Source: Microbacterium sp. Leaf159
Lineage (GTDB): Bacteria > Actinomycetota > Actinomycetes > Actinomycetales > Microbacteriaceae
Direction of reading: 5' to 3'
Length of the DNA: 52,960 nt
Assembly: GCF_001423615.1 (NCBI RefSeq)
Contig: NZ_LMOU01000001.1
Span: 1,710,684 to 1,763,643, forward strand
Positions 8,330 to 16,371 of this stretch are shown piece after piece; within the stretch, counting starts at the first letter, position 1; each line of letters opens with the position of its first letter. Both the position numbers and the translations under genes were made by a program. The notes beneath the pieces are model-generated. The model did no database searches, was not told the origin of the DNA, and saw only the letters and a list, made by a program, of their open reading frames with translations.

Positions 8330-9193
8330 TCAGCGGACCGCGCCGACCCAGATCCCCGACGCCCAAGCCTGCTGGTCGCCGTTGCAGCCGACCGAGCCGG
8401 GGAACCCGCGCACGACCGCCATGCAGTTCGCGAGGAACTCGGGGTCCCCGCCGAACATCGACTGGTACGAACCCGATGATGTGAGGGCGCCCCACACCCG
8501 GAACTGGTAGATGTGCGCGAGCTCGTGCGCCATCGCCCATCTCAGCCGGTCGGCGCCCCAGTTCGAGATGTCTGCCCGGTACTTGATGTACCCGTTGCTG
8601 TTGGCGCATGCCGGAGCCGTTCCTCCCGCGCACGACGACGACTCGTAGAGCCCGACTCCGCCGCCGCCGACCGCGTCCAGGGCGGCGCGCACTCGCGCGT
8701 AGCCGTCGGGGCCGCTCGACGACCAGGCCGGTCCCTCAGGAGCCGCGTACTGGGCCGCTTCCCACGTGGTCACATCCTCGCCGACCCTGTCGATGAGGGC
8801 ATGGACCGTCGCGGTCGCCGCCACGACCGTGGCCGGGTCCTTGCGCTCCGCGAGCACGGTCTGCTGGGCCGACAGCACGGACGCCCGATGAGCGGCCGTG
8901 TCGACCTTGCCCTCGGCGCCGGCCATCGCGGCACCGAGCGCGGCGACCTCGTCGACGAAAGCGGGGCGCACCTCGAGCACTGCGGCACGCGAGGCCGTGT
9001 CCCTCTCGGCAAGGTCGATCGCACCCTCGAGGTGGTCCGTGCGCATCTGCGCGGTGCGCGTCGACTGCGACAGCGTCTGGAGCTCTGCGATGGCGGCTGC
9101 TCTGTCCTCGTCGAGGGCGACGGCGCGACCGATCACGCCCGCGGCGAGGAGGATCGCCGCGACCATGGTGACCGAGAAGACTCTGCGGATCAC
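8330..9193 (-). CDS. Membrane-anchored or exported protein with HExxH zinc-peptidase motif
   Basis: 287 residues. A hydrophobic N-terminal segment (residues 4-26) acts as an uncleaved anchor or signal. Residues 28-140 are Ala/Glu-rich helices, probably coiled coil. The C-terminal part holds HELAH (H223, E224, H227) followed 25 residues later by E252 in DPEFLANC, the spacing of a gluzincin-type zinc site. Four cysteines (188, 196, 257, 270) could form two disulfides, consistent with export. No known peptidase family is recognised. It is 10 bp downstream of a small coiled-coil membrane protein with a similar layout, so the two are probably one operon and may form a complex. Confidence 0.75.
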   Translation of the reverse strand: MIRRVFSVTMVAAILLAAGVIGRAVALDEDRAAAIAELQTLSQSTRTAQMRTDHLEGAIDLAERDTASRAAVLEVRPAFVDEVAALGAAMAGAEGKVDTAAHRASVLSAQQTVLAERKDPATVVAATATVHALIDRVGEDVTTWEAAQYAAPEGPAWSSSGPDGYARVRAALDAVGGGGVGLYESSSCAGGTAPACANSNGYIKYRADISNWGADRLRWAMAHELAHIYQFRVWGALTSSGSYQSMFGGDPEFLANCMAVVRGFPGSVGCNGDQQAWASGIWVGAVR

Positions 9194-9203
9194 GACGCTC
9201 CCG

Positions 9204-9449
9204 TCATGGGAGGAACCCCGTGGTGTCGGCGAGCTGCGTCTCCTGCTCGGCGATCGCCGTGCGCAGAGCCGTCAGCTTCTCGGCGAGCAGGTAGTTCGCG
9301 TCCCGAGTGGCGTCGAGCTGCTCCTCGGCCTGTACGACTGCGGCGCGCGCCTCGGCGAGGGAGTCGACCCGCTGCTGATCCGCGACCACGACGAGCACCG
9401 TCCCGCCGATCAACAGCAGGCCTCCGGTGACGACGGCGAGGCCCCTCAT
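9204..9449 (-). CDS. Small single-pass membrane protein with coiled coil
   Basis: 81 residues from the ATG at 9449, preceded by GGGGAG 5 nt upstream; an earlier in-frame ATG at 9500 lacks such support. One transmembrane helix at about residues 4-24 is followed by a heptad-like segment rich in Glu, Ala and Leu, ending near a short non-charged tail (TTGFLP). The architecture (anchor plus extracytoplasmic coiled coil) resembles FtsL/DivIC-like or septal proteins, but no such assignment can be made. It precedes the HExxH protein gene by 10 bp. Confidence 0.65.
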   Translation of the reverse strand: MRGLAVVTGGLLLIGGTVLVVVADQQRVDSLAEARAAVVQAEEQLDATRDANYLLAEKLTALRTAIAEQETQLADTTGFLP

Positions 9450-9476
9450 ACCGCTCCCCAGAACAAGATGAATATC

Positions 9477-9490
9477 CGGAACGATTTCCG
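9477..9490. promoter_or_regulatory. Dyad upstream of coiled-coil/HExxH gene pair
   Basis: Inverted repeat CGGAA-CGAT-TTCCG lies 27-41 nt upstream of the chosen start at 9449, next to an AT-rich TATATT (about 9500-9505) that could be a -10 element on the minus strand. Possible operator; weak evidence. Confidence 0.3.
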
Positions 9491-9524
9491 TAGGGCCCAA
9501 TATATCCTCGCGAAAGGCGCCGTT

Positions 9525-11765
9525 CTAGCGCACTGTCTCGCCCGCCGCGCTCCGGAAGCGACGGAGCCTGAGGCTGTTCAGCACGACGAACACACTCGAG
9601 AACGCCATCGCCGCGCCGGCGAGCATCGGGTTGAGCAGGCCGAGAGCGGCGAGCGGTATCGCCGCCACGTTATACGCGAGCGCCCAGAAGAGGTTGCCGC
9701 GGATCGTTCCGAGCGTGCGTCGGGCCAACCGGATCGAATCCACCGCGCCCCAGAGGTCACCCCGGACGAGCGTCAGATCGGATGCTTCGATCGCGGCATC
9801 CGTGCCCGTCCCCATCGCGATCCCGAGGTCGGACTGCGCAAGAGCCGCCGCGTCGTTGACGCCGTCCCCGACCATGGCGACGACGGCACCGCGTGCCTGC
9901 AGCGCGGTGATCGCATCGACCTTGCCCTCGGGGAGGACCCCTGCGCGCACCTCGTCGATGCCCACGGCATCCGCCATGCTCCGCGCCGCGCGCTCGTTGT
10001 CGCCCGTGAGCAGCACCGGACGCAGACCGAGCCCACGAAGGGCCGCGATCGCGTCAGCGCTGGTGGCCTTGACCTGGTCAGCGACGACGAGGACGCCTCG
10101 CACTCGGCCGTCCCACGCCACCGCCACGGCCGTGCGTGCGTCCGCCTCGGCGCTGTCGAACGCCGCGGCGAGGACGCCGTCGAGCGGCAGCGCCCAGTCT
10201 TCCAGGAGCGAGGGTCGACCGGCGATCACGGCGTGCGACTCCACGACCCCCGTGACGCCACGGCCCGCGATGCTGCGGAAATCCTGCACGGGGGGAAGAT
10301 CGCCGATGCGCTCGGTGGCGCCCCGGACGATCGCCTGGGCGATGGGATGCTCGGAGGCCTCTTCGACCGCAGCCGCGTGACGGAGAACCTCGGTGACGTC
10401 TTCTCCGTCCGCGACGATGATGTCGACGAGCGCCATGCGGCCCGTCGTTACCGTGCCGGTCTTGTCGAGAACGATCGTGTCGACGCGGCGGGTCGACTCG
10501 AGTACTTCCGGCCCCTTGATGAGCACGCCGAGCTGCGCTCCGCGTCCTGTGCCGACGAGCAGCGCCATCGGCGTCGCGAGGCCCAGAGCGCAGGGGCACG
10601 CGATGATCAGCACCGCCACGGCCGCGGTGAACGCGGCAGCCGCACCGCCGCCGATCAGCAGCCACACGACCAGCGTGACGGCCGAGATGGCGAACACGAT
10701 GGGCACGAAGACAGCCGAGAGCCGGTCGGCGAGCCTCTGCGCCTCGGCCTTGCCCGACTGGGCCTCTTCGACGAGCCGGGCCATGCGGGCGAGCTGCGTG
10801 TCGGCTCCCACACGCGTCGCCGACACGAGAAGACGACCGCCGACGTTGACGGTGGCGCCGGTGACCGAGTCGCCGGCTCGCACCTCGACCGGGATCGATT
10901 CGCCCGTGAGCATCGAGGCGTCGACCGCAGACGACCCCTCGCGCACGATTCCGTCAGTCGCGATCTTCTCGCCGGGGCGCACGACGAACGCATCCCCCAC
11001 CCGGAGCCGCTCGAGCGGCATCCGCTCCTCGCGTCCGTCGCGCAGGACCGAGACGTCCTTCGCGCCGAGTTCGCCGAGGGCACGGAGTGCCGCACCGGCA
11101 CGGCGCTTGGAGCGCTGCTCGAGGAAGCGTCCGAGCAGCAGGAACATGGTCACGCCGGCTGCTACCTCGAGATAGATGCTGCCGAGGCCGTCGCCTCGTT
11201 CGATCGTGAATCGGAACGGATGGGTCATCCCCCACATGCCGGCGGTTCCGAAGAACAGCGCGTACAGCGACCAGAGGTAGGCCGCGCCGACTCCGACGGA
11301 GATGAGCGTGTCCATCGTGACGGCGCGGTGGCGCGCGTTGAGGAATGCAGCACGGTGGAACGGCCAGGCGGCCCAGGTGACGACCGGCGTGGCGAGGATC
11401 AGCGACGCCCACTGCCACCCGGGGAACTGCAGCGGTTCGGCCATGGCGAGGGCGATCACCGGGATCGCGAGCACCGCGGCGACGATGAGACGGAGCCGCA
11501 GGCGACGATAGGCGGGATCGAGCTCGGCGGATGCGGTCTCGCGCGGAAGTGCGGCCGAATACCCCGTGCGGACGACCTCCGAGATGAGGTCGTCGACGGC
11601 GATGCCGGATGCGACCTGCACATGGGCCTTCTCGGTCGCATAGTTGACGGTGGCCGCCACCCCCTCCATGCGGTTGAGTCGCTTCTCGATCCGCGAGGCG
11701 CAGGACGCGCACGTCATACCGTCGATCTCGAGGTCGTAGGTCACCGCTTCGCCTGACATGCTCAC
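9525..11765 (-). CDS. copA: Copper-exporting P1B-type ATPase
   Basis: 746-residue heavy-metal P-type ATPase that exports Cu(I) from the cytoplasm. One N-terminal metal-binding domain carries GMTCASC (C19, C22). Membrane helices follow, with the intramembrane CPC (C390, C392) that defines P1B-1 copper/silver pumps. Further motifs are the phosphorylation site DKTGTVT (D434), the TGES actuator loop and the hinge [16 protein letters not shown]. The final helices contain [10 protein letters not shown] and [17 protein letters not shown], as in CopA. It follows copZ by 3 bp, so the two are co-transcribed from the promoter with CsoR-like boxes. Confidence 0.96.
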   Translation of the reverse strand: MSMSGEAVTYDLEIDGMTCASCASRIEKRLNRMEGVAATVNYATEKAHVQVASGIAVDDLISEVVRTGYSAALPRETASAELDPAYRRLRLRLIVAAVLAIPVIALAMAEPLQFPGWQWASLILATPVVTWAAWPFHRAAFLNARHRAVTMDTLISVGVGAAYLWSLYALFFGTAGMWGMTHPFRFTIERGDGLGSIYLEVAAGVTMFLLLGRFLEQRSKRRAGAALRALGELGAKDVSVLRDGREERMPLERLRVGDAFVVRPGEKIATDGIVREGSSAVDASMLTGESIPVEVRAGDSVTGATVNVGGRLLVSATRVGADTQLARMARLVEEAQSGKAEAQRLADRLSAVFVPIVFAISAVTLVVWLLIGGGAAAAFTAAVAVLIIACPCALGLATPMALLVGTGRGAQLGVLIKGPEVLESTRRVDTIVLDKTGTVTTGRMALVDIIVADGEDVTEVLRHAAAVEEASEHPIAQAIVRGATERIGDLPPVQDFRSIAGRGVTGVVESHAVIAGRPSLLEDWALPLDGVLAAAFDSAEADARTAVAVAWDGRVRGVLVVADQVKATSADAIAALRGLGLRPVLLTGDNERAARSMADAVGIDEVRAGVLPEGKVDAITALQARGAVVAMVGDGVNDAAALAQSDLGIAMGTGTDAAIEASDLTLVRGDLWGAVDSIRLARRTLGTIRGNLFWALAYNVAAIPLAALGLLNPMLAGAAMAFSSVFVVLNSLRLRRFRSAAGETVR

Positions 11766-11768
11766 TCC

Positions 11769-11978
11769 TCAGGCGCGGGCGGCGCTGTAACCGGCCTCAT
11801 CGACAGCGGCCAGCACGGCGGCGTCGTCGAGTTCGGCTGTGGAGGTGACTGTCAGGCTGCCCGCCGCGGCGCTGACCTCGATGCCGGTCACGCCGTCGAG
11901 CTTCGCGACCTCGCTGCGGACCGACCCCTCGCAGTGTCCGCAGGTCATTCCGGTGACGGAGTAGGTGGTGGTGCTCAT
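11769..11978 (-). CDS. copZ: Copper chaperone, heavy-metal-associated domain
   Basis: 69-residue HMA-domain protein with the metal site GMTCGHC near residue 10-16, the usual beta-alpha-beta-beta-alpha-beta length, and a C-terminal EAGYSAARA helix end. It delivers Cu(I) to CopA. The start at 11978 (MSTTTYS) is chosen for its AAAGGA ribosome-binding site; a longer frame begins inside the operator region. Direct coupling to copA and the upstream CsoR-like boxes support a copper role. Confidence 0.93.
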   Translation of the reverse strand: MSTTTYSVTGMTCGHCEGSVRSEVAKLDGVTGIEVSAAAGSLTVTSTAELDDAAVLAAVDEAGYSAARA

Positions 11979-12012
11979 TCGTGCGTTCCTTTCGGCATTC
12001 ATCAAGGGACTA

Positions 12013-12063
12013 ATACCCCTAGGGGGTATCCCTACGATCACAACAGTACCCCGCGGAGGGGTA
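12013..12063 (-). promoter_or_regulatory. Two CsoR-type copper operator palindromes
   Basis: Two GC-box palindromes of the form TACCCC-N-GGGGTA lie 35-85 bp upstream of copZ: ATACCCC-TAG-GGGGTAT at 12013-12029 and TACCCC-GCGGA-GGGGTA at 12047-12063, with centres 34 bp apart. Actinobacterial CsoR repressors bind such sites and release them on Cu(I) binding. No csoR gene is in the window, so the regulator would act from elsewhere. Confidence 0.75.
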
Positions 12064-12083
12064 TTCCCTCAACGCGAGGATGC

Positions 12084-12743
12084 TCAGATCGAGTACGTCG
12101 GGCTGCTGAGACGCCGCTCTGCCGCCGCCTGGCCGCTGGCCAGGTGACGCGGGATCAGCCACCTCAGCGTCTCGACGTCGCGGGCCACGACCGCTTCGAG
12201 GATCACACGGTGCTCCTCCGCCATGGCGAGCAGATCGTCGTGCTGTCCGAAGAGCCACCGCAGACGCGTGACGAACACGCCGATCAGCTCCCCGAGCATC
12301 TCGTTGCCGGCAAGCTCCGCCGAGATCTCATGGAACTCCCCCGCCGCGATGCGGGCGGCCTCGACGTTGCCCGCCTTCGACGCCGCGAGTTCGCGCTCGT
12401 ATGCCGCCTGCAGTCTGGCGATACCCGCATCGTCGTGACGCTCGGCGGCGAACACGAATATGAGGGTCTCGATCGCCTCGCGCACCTCACCGAAGTCCTG
12501 GATGTCGCGGTGCGTGAATTCGCGCACGACGGCCCAGGTTCGGGGCCGCGCGACGACCACGCCCTCGCCGACGAGCGTGCGGATGGCCTCGCGCACCGGC
12601 AGGCGCGACACGTTGAGCTCGGCCGCGATATCGCGTTCGACGAGCCGGGATCCGGGCACACGGCGGCCCAGGATGATGTCATCGCGCAGAATGCGCGTCA
12701 CCCTCACCGACTCGAGTTCGCCGGCAGTCCCCACCCCCGCCAT
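12084..12743 (-). CDS. GntR family regulator, FCD (FadR) subfamily
   Basis: 219 residues from the ATG at 12743 (MAGVGTAGELESVRV). The winged HTH at about residues 8-75 includes GSRLVERDIAAELNVSRLP and VREAIRTLVGEG, typical of GntR. The helical FCD effector domain follows, with metal-ligand-like residues in EFHEISAELAGN and EEHRVILEAVVARD. Such regulators usually sense organic acids or sugars. It lies between the copper operon and an oxidoreductase gene, with no obvious catabolic partner. A longer reading frame to 12857 crosses the neighbouring hairpin and is rejected. Confidence 0.9.
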   Translation of the reverse strand: MAGVGTAGELESVRVTRILRDDIILGRRVPGSRLVERDIAAELNVSRLPVREAIRTLVGEGVVVARPRTWAVVREFTHRDIQDFGEVREAIETLIFVFAAERHDDAGIARLQAAYERELAASKAGNVEAARIAAGEFHEISAELAGNEMLGELIGVFVTRLRWLFGQHDDLLAMAEEHRVILEAVVARDVETLRWLIPRHLASGQAAAERRLSSPTYSI

Positions 12744-12785
12744 ACCGTGATTGTCCCACTCGCACCCCGCTCCGACAAGTTTTGG

Positions 12786-12800
12786 TATCCCAACGGGGTA
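12786..12800. promoter_or_regulatory. Imperfect dyad upstream of GntR gene
   Basis: TATCCC-AAC-GGGGTA is a 15-bp imperfect dyad 43-57 bp upstream of the GntR start. GntR/FCD proteins frequently autoregulate through short dyads at this distance. Suggestive only. Confidence 0.3.
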
Positions 12801-12832
12801 TTTATTACGAACTCTGCCGCTCGGCACGTGAA

Positions 12833-12872
12833 AGGGGCGGGGAGGACGCCGCAGCATCCGCCCCGCCCCCTC
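12833..12872 (-). terminator. GC-rich hairpin downstream of the NADP oxidoreductase gene
   Basis: GGGGCGGGG near 12834-12842 pairs with CCCCGCCCC near 12861-12869, about 13 bp beyond the stop of the gene at 12882-13523 on the minus strand. It is followed on that strand by a short TTTC. Likely an intrinsic terminator; exact boundaries are approximate. Confidence 0.55.
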
Positions 12873-12881
12873 CGCCGTCGC

Positions 12882-13523
12882 TCAGGGCAGACGGTTCGCG
12901 ATCGCGAGGTTGGCCTCGAGCTCGTCGGCATCCTGCTTCACGACGTAGGCGGGGCGATCGCGCTCGACCCGCCAGGACTCGCTGAGCGGACCGACGTTGA
13001 CCGTGTCGAAGCCGGCCTCGTCGTAGAAGCGAGTGACGAACGCGACCGCCTCGGCGTCGTCGCCCGCGGTCGCGAGGGCACGGCGCCCCTCGGTGCCGGT
13101 CGGAGTGCCGTCGGTGGTGATGTCGGCGGCATAGATGTGGTTGAAGGCCTTGGCGATGCGCGAGGTCGGCAGCTGCTTCTGCAGCAGCTCCGAGGTCGTC
13201 GTCTCCCCCTTGTCGAGGGCGTCGATGTGGCCGTCGCGCTCGAAGTAGTAGTTGTTGGTGTCGAGCACGATCTTTCCCGCGAGCTGCTCCACGGGAAGAG
13301 CATCGATCTTGCCGAGCGGCACCGTCACGACGACAGCATCACCTGCCTCTGCCGCTTCCGCAGCGGTCGCGGCCTTCGCCTGCGACCCGAGCTCGGCGAC
13401 GAGGTCTGCGAGCGTCTCCGGTCCGCGGGAGTTCGCGATCACGACGTCGTATCCGTTCGCCACCGCGACTCGCGCGACCTGGCTGCCGATGTGTCCTGCA
13501 CCGATGATTCCGAGAGTTGTCAT
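12882..13523 (-). CDS. NADPH-dependent oxidoreductase, F420 reductase (NpdG)-like
   Basis: 213-residue Rossmann protein of the COG2085 type. The N-terminal dinucleotide motif is LGIIGAGHIGSQVARVAV. The segment AKAFNHIYAADI matches the conserved AFNTV/AFNxI motif of F420H2:NADP oxidoreductases and related proteins. DTNNYY follows the strand carrying KIVLD. It may reduce NADP with F420 or be one of the many relatives that only bind NAD(P); the sequence does not decide. It is a single gene flanked by a GC-rich terminator. Confidence 0.85.
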   Translation of the reverse strand: MTTLGIIGAGHIGSQVARVAVANGYDVVIANSRGPETLADLVAELGSQAKAATAAEAAEAGDAVVVTVPLGKIDALPVEQLAGKIVLDTNNYYFERDGHIDALDKGETTTSELLQKQLPTSRIAKAFNHIYAADITTDGTPTGTEGRRALATAGDDAEAVAFVTRFYDEAGFDTVNVGPLSESWRVERDRPAYVVKQDADELEANLAIANRLP

Positions 13524-13579
13524 GCTCGGGCCAACGCCTGAGGCACGAGGCTATTCCCTCGGTGACGCCGTGTTCGCGA

Positions 13580-14518
13580 TCAGACGCCGAGCAGGAATCG
13601 CTCTTCCACGCGGCGATACCCCAGGCTCTCGTAGAGCTGGATCGCACCGGTGTTGAACCCGAAGACGTGCAGACCGATCGAATCGGCTCCGAGCCGCGAG
13701 GCCTCCCGCTCGGCCGCATGCATGACGTCGCGACCGTAGCCCTTGCGCCGCTGGTCGTCGGCGATCTCGATGTCGAGGATGAACCCGTGCGGACGTCCGC
13801 CGCGAGAGCGGACGCCGATCCACAGCACCCCCACCTCGACGCCGTCGACCTCGGCGATGAACAGTTCCTGGCCCTCCGACGCGACTCCGTCGGGCAGCTC
13901 CAGCTCCATCTGCCTGTGCGACTCGACCGCCGCGTCCTCGGCCGAGTACCGGCCGGAGGCTGCGAGATCCTCGGCGAAGGCGGCTTCGGATGCCGTGGCG
14001 AAACTCGTGAAGCGCTCTGCCGTCATGGGTCTCACGACGACGCGCGAGTCCGACTCTCGCGTCGGGAGCGGTTCGAGGAGCATCTGGATCGAAGCGACCT
14101 CGAATCCACCCCGCTCGACGAACGCGCGACTCTCGCTGTCAGAGGCGTAGACGCCCATGCTGATCCGATCGACCTGTTGCTTGCGGGCGAGGGCCTGCAG
14201 CTCGTCGAGCAGCGCACCTCGCTGCGCGACGGTCGGCGCGAGCTCGAAGGAGAGATCCACCACGAAGAGGACACCGTTGTTCGCTGCGAGCCAGATGGTT
14301 CCCAGCCGCGACCCGTCATCGTCGATCTCGAGGATCAGCGAGGTCGGCGTCTCGTGTCCTTCCGCGAGCAGCTCGGCGAGGAACTCCTCGACGCGGGCGG
14401 CGGCGTCGTCACCGACGAACATCCCCGAGTCCTGCCGGAGAGCGATCAGACGCTCGCGCGTCGCCCCGAGCCAGTCGTCGAACCGGTCTGCACCGAGAGG
14501 ATTCAGAAGAAGAGGCAT
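13580..14518 (-). CDS. GNAT family N-acetyltransferase
   Basis: 312-residue protein from the ATG at 14518 (MPLLLNPLG), preceded by AGGATGG. The C-terminal half carries the GNAT acetyl-CoA site: a strand with HGFILDIEIADDQRRKGYGR, where QRRKGYG matches the Q/RxxGxG/A pyrophosphate loop, then LHVFGFNTGAIQLYESLGY, which matches the NxxAxxLYxxxGF motif. The N-terminal half looks like a second, degenerate GNAT fold ending in SRAFVERGGFEV. The substrate is unknown. It lies 20 bp downstream of sufU on the same strand, but its own ribosome-binding site suggests independence. Confidence 0.88.
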   Translation of the reverse strand: MPLLLNPLGADRFDDWLGATRERLIALRQDSGMFVGDDAAARVEEFLAELLAEGHETPTSLILEIDDDGSRLGTIWLAANNGVLFVVDLSFELAPTVAQRGALLDELQALARKQQVDRISMGVYASDSESRAFVERGGFEVASIQMLLEPLPTRESDSRVVVRPMTAERFTSFATASEAAFAEDLAASGRYSAEDAAVESHRQMELELPDGVASEGQELFIAEVDGVEVGVLWIGVRSRGGRPHGFILDIEIADDQRRKGYGRDVMHAAEREASRLGADSIGLHVFGFNTGAIQLYESLGYRRVEERFLLGV

Positions 14519-14562
14519 GGTTCCATCCTGCACCTCACGGCGCCGGTCTCATGCCCTCCGCC

Positions 14563-14997
14563 TCACGCCTTGTGCAGGGCGTCCTCCACGGCGACCCAGG
14601 CCAGCATCGCGCACTTCACCCGTGCCACGTACCGCGAGACGCCGCCGAGGGCTGCGACATCACCGAGGAGCTCCTCGTCCGGCTCGATCTTGCCGCGCGA
14701 GCGCATCGCCTCGCGGAACGACGCGATGCGGATCTCCAGCTCCTCGACCGTCAGTCCCTCGGCGAGCTCGGCGAGAAGCGAGGCGGATGCCTGCGAGATG
14801 GCGCATCCGTGTCCCTCCCACGCGATCGCCTCGATGCTGCCGTCACCGGCTCGATGCACCTGCAGGGTGACCTCGTCACCGCAGGTCGGGTTCACCTGGT
14901 GCGACTGGGCCGCGATCTCGCCGCGGAGCCCGAACCCGTGCGGGGTGCGGGAGTGGTCGAGGATGAGTTCCTGGTACAGGTTCTGCAGGTCGCTCAT
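14563..14997 (-). CDS. sufU: Fe-S cluster assembly protein SufU
   Basis: 144-residue SufU/IscU-fold protein that accepts sulfur from the SufS desulfurase in Gram-positive bacteria. The three conserved cysteines are visible in NPTCGDEV, GHGCAISQAS and VKCAMLAW, and the Asp of CGD is the fourth ligand. The 18-residue insertion typical of SufU relative to IscU lies before the last cysteine. The start codon at 14997 overlaps the sufS stop in ATGA, so the two are translationally coupled. Confidence 0.95.
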   Translation of the reverse strand: MSDLQNLYQELILDHSRTPHGFGLRGEIAAQSHQVNPTCGDEVTLQVHRAGDGSIEAIAWEGHGCAISQASASLLAELAEGLTVEELEIRIASFREAMRSRGKIEPDEELLGDVAALGGVSRYVARVKCAMLAWVAVEDALHKA

Positions 14998-16316
14998 GCG
15001 CCCCTCCGGAAGAAATCGATGGCGCCCCGGACGCCGTCGAGCACGGCGTCGATCTCGGCACCGGTCGTGTACAGATACGTGCTCGCCCTGGTCGACGAGG
15101 TGACGCCGAGGCGTCGGTGCAGCGGCTGAGCGCAATGGTGCCCGACGCGCACGGCGATGCCGCGGTCGTCGAGGAACTGGCCGAGGTCGTGCGAGTGGAT
15201 GCCGTCGACGTCGAAGCTGGCGAGTCCCACTCGTGGCAGGTCGATGCCGGCGCCGAGCACGCGCACGCCGTCGATGGCGGAGAGGCCCTCGACGAGACGA
15301 GCGCCGAAGGCGGCCTCGTGCGCGGCGACGCGCGGCATCCCCACAGCCGTCAGGTAGTCGATCGCCGCGGCGAGCGCGACAGCCTGCGACACCCTCTGCG
15401 TGCCGGCTTCGAAACGCTGAGGCGGTGGCAGGTACGTGGCCTCGGTCGTGGTGACGGTCGTGATCATCGAGCCGCCGGTGAGGAACGGCGGCATGGCCTC
15501 GAGCAGCTCCCTGCGGCCGTAGAGCGCGCCGATGCCGGTCGGACCGAGCATCTTGTGCCCCGAGAGCACCGCGAAGTCGACATCGAGCGCGCGGACGTCC
15601 AGCGGCAGATGAGGAGCCGACTGGCAGGCGTCGAGCACGACGAACGCGCCGACGGCTCGGGCCAGGGCGACGAGATGCTCGACGGGGTTGATCACGCCGA
15701 GCACATTCGACACGTGGGTGAACGCGACGAGCTTGGTGCGCTCTCCGATCAGCTCGGCGGCGACGTCGAGACGCAGCGCGCCGTCATCGTCGAGCGGAAT
15801 CACCCGCAGGGTCGCCCCGGTGCGCGCTGCGAGCTCCTGCCAGGGGATCAGGTTGGCGTGGTGCTCCATCTCGGTCGTGACGATCTCGTCGCCCTCGCGC
15901 AGACGGAGCCGCTCGGCGGCTACTCCCCCACGGCCGAGGGAGGCGTTCGAGATCGAGTAGGCGACGAGGTTGAGCGCCTCCGTGGCGTTCGAGGTCCAGA
16001 TGATCTCGCCCTCGTCGGCGCCGATGAACCGCGCGACGGTGGCGCGAGCATCCTCGAAGACCTCCGTGGCCTCCGCCGCGAGAGTGTGCGCTCCGCGGTG
16101 CACGGCCGCGTTGAGAGTCGTCGCGAACGTCCGTTCCGCGTCGAGCACCGCGAACGGGCGCTGCGATGTCGCACCCGAGTCGAGGTACGAGAGCGGATGC
16201 CCGTTGACCTCGACCTGCAGGATCGGGAAGTCCTCGCGCAGGCGACGCACCTCGGCATCCGTCAGGGGACCGTCGCTCAGCGGGGCGATCACGTCGGCGT
16301 CGCGAGAAGTGCTCAT
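14994..16316 (-). CDS. sufS: Cysteine desulfurase SufS
   Basis: 440-residue class V aminotransferase-fold, PLP-dependent cysteine desulfurase, which removes sulfur from cysteine for Fe-S cluster assembly. The PLP lysine sits in LSGHKMLGPTGIGALYG, the early active-site residues in TEMEHHANLIPWQELA, and the catalytic cysteine in RVGHHCAQPLH. SYLDSGATSQRP near the N-terminus is the usual SufS start. It forms an operon with sufU. The sufBCD genes are not in the window. Confidence 0.96.
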   Translation of the reverse strand: MSTSRDADVIAPLSDGPLTDAEVRRLREDFPILQVEVNGHPLSYLDSGATSQRPFAVLDAERTFATTLNAAVHRGAHTLAAEATEVFEDARATVARFIGADEGEIIWTSNATEALNLVAYSISNASLGRGGVAAERLRLREGDEIVTTEMEHHANLIPWQELAARTGATLRVIPLDDDGALRLDVAAELIGERTKLVAFTHVSNVLGVINPVEHLVALARAVGAFVVLDACQSAPHLPLDVRALDVDFAVLSGHKMLGPTGIGALYGRRELLEAMPPFLTGGSMITTVTTTEATYLPPPQRFEAGTQRVSQAVALAAAIDYLTAVGMPRVAAHEAAFGARLVEGLSAIDGVRVLGAGIDLPRVGLASFDVDGIHSHDLGQFLDDRGIAVRVGHHCAQPLHRRLGVTSSTRASTYLYTTGAEIDAVLDGVRGAIDFFRRGA

Positions 16317-16371
16317 CGTTCTAGCTTCTCATCTGGTGCGCCGAGTGGGGTCACGACCGCAGGCGGGCCGG

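Noticed and set aside
9204..9500. Annotation of the coiled-coil protein as FtsL/DivIC
   Set aside because: Only the general layout matches; there is no division-gene neighbourhood and no sequence signature.
8898..11756. Large plus-strand open frame (about 950 codons) across the copA region
   Set aside because: It is antisense to copA, and its translation is Arg/His/Asp-rich without any domain. Long antisense frames are a normal result of high GC.
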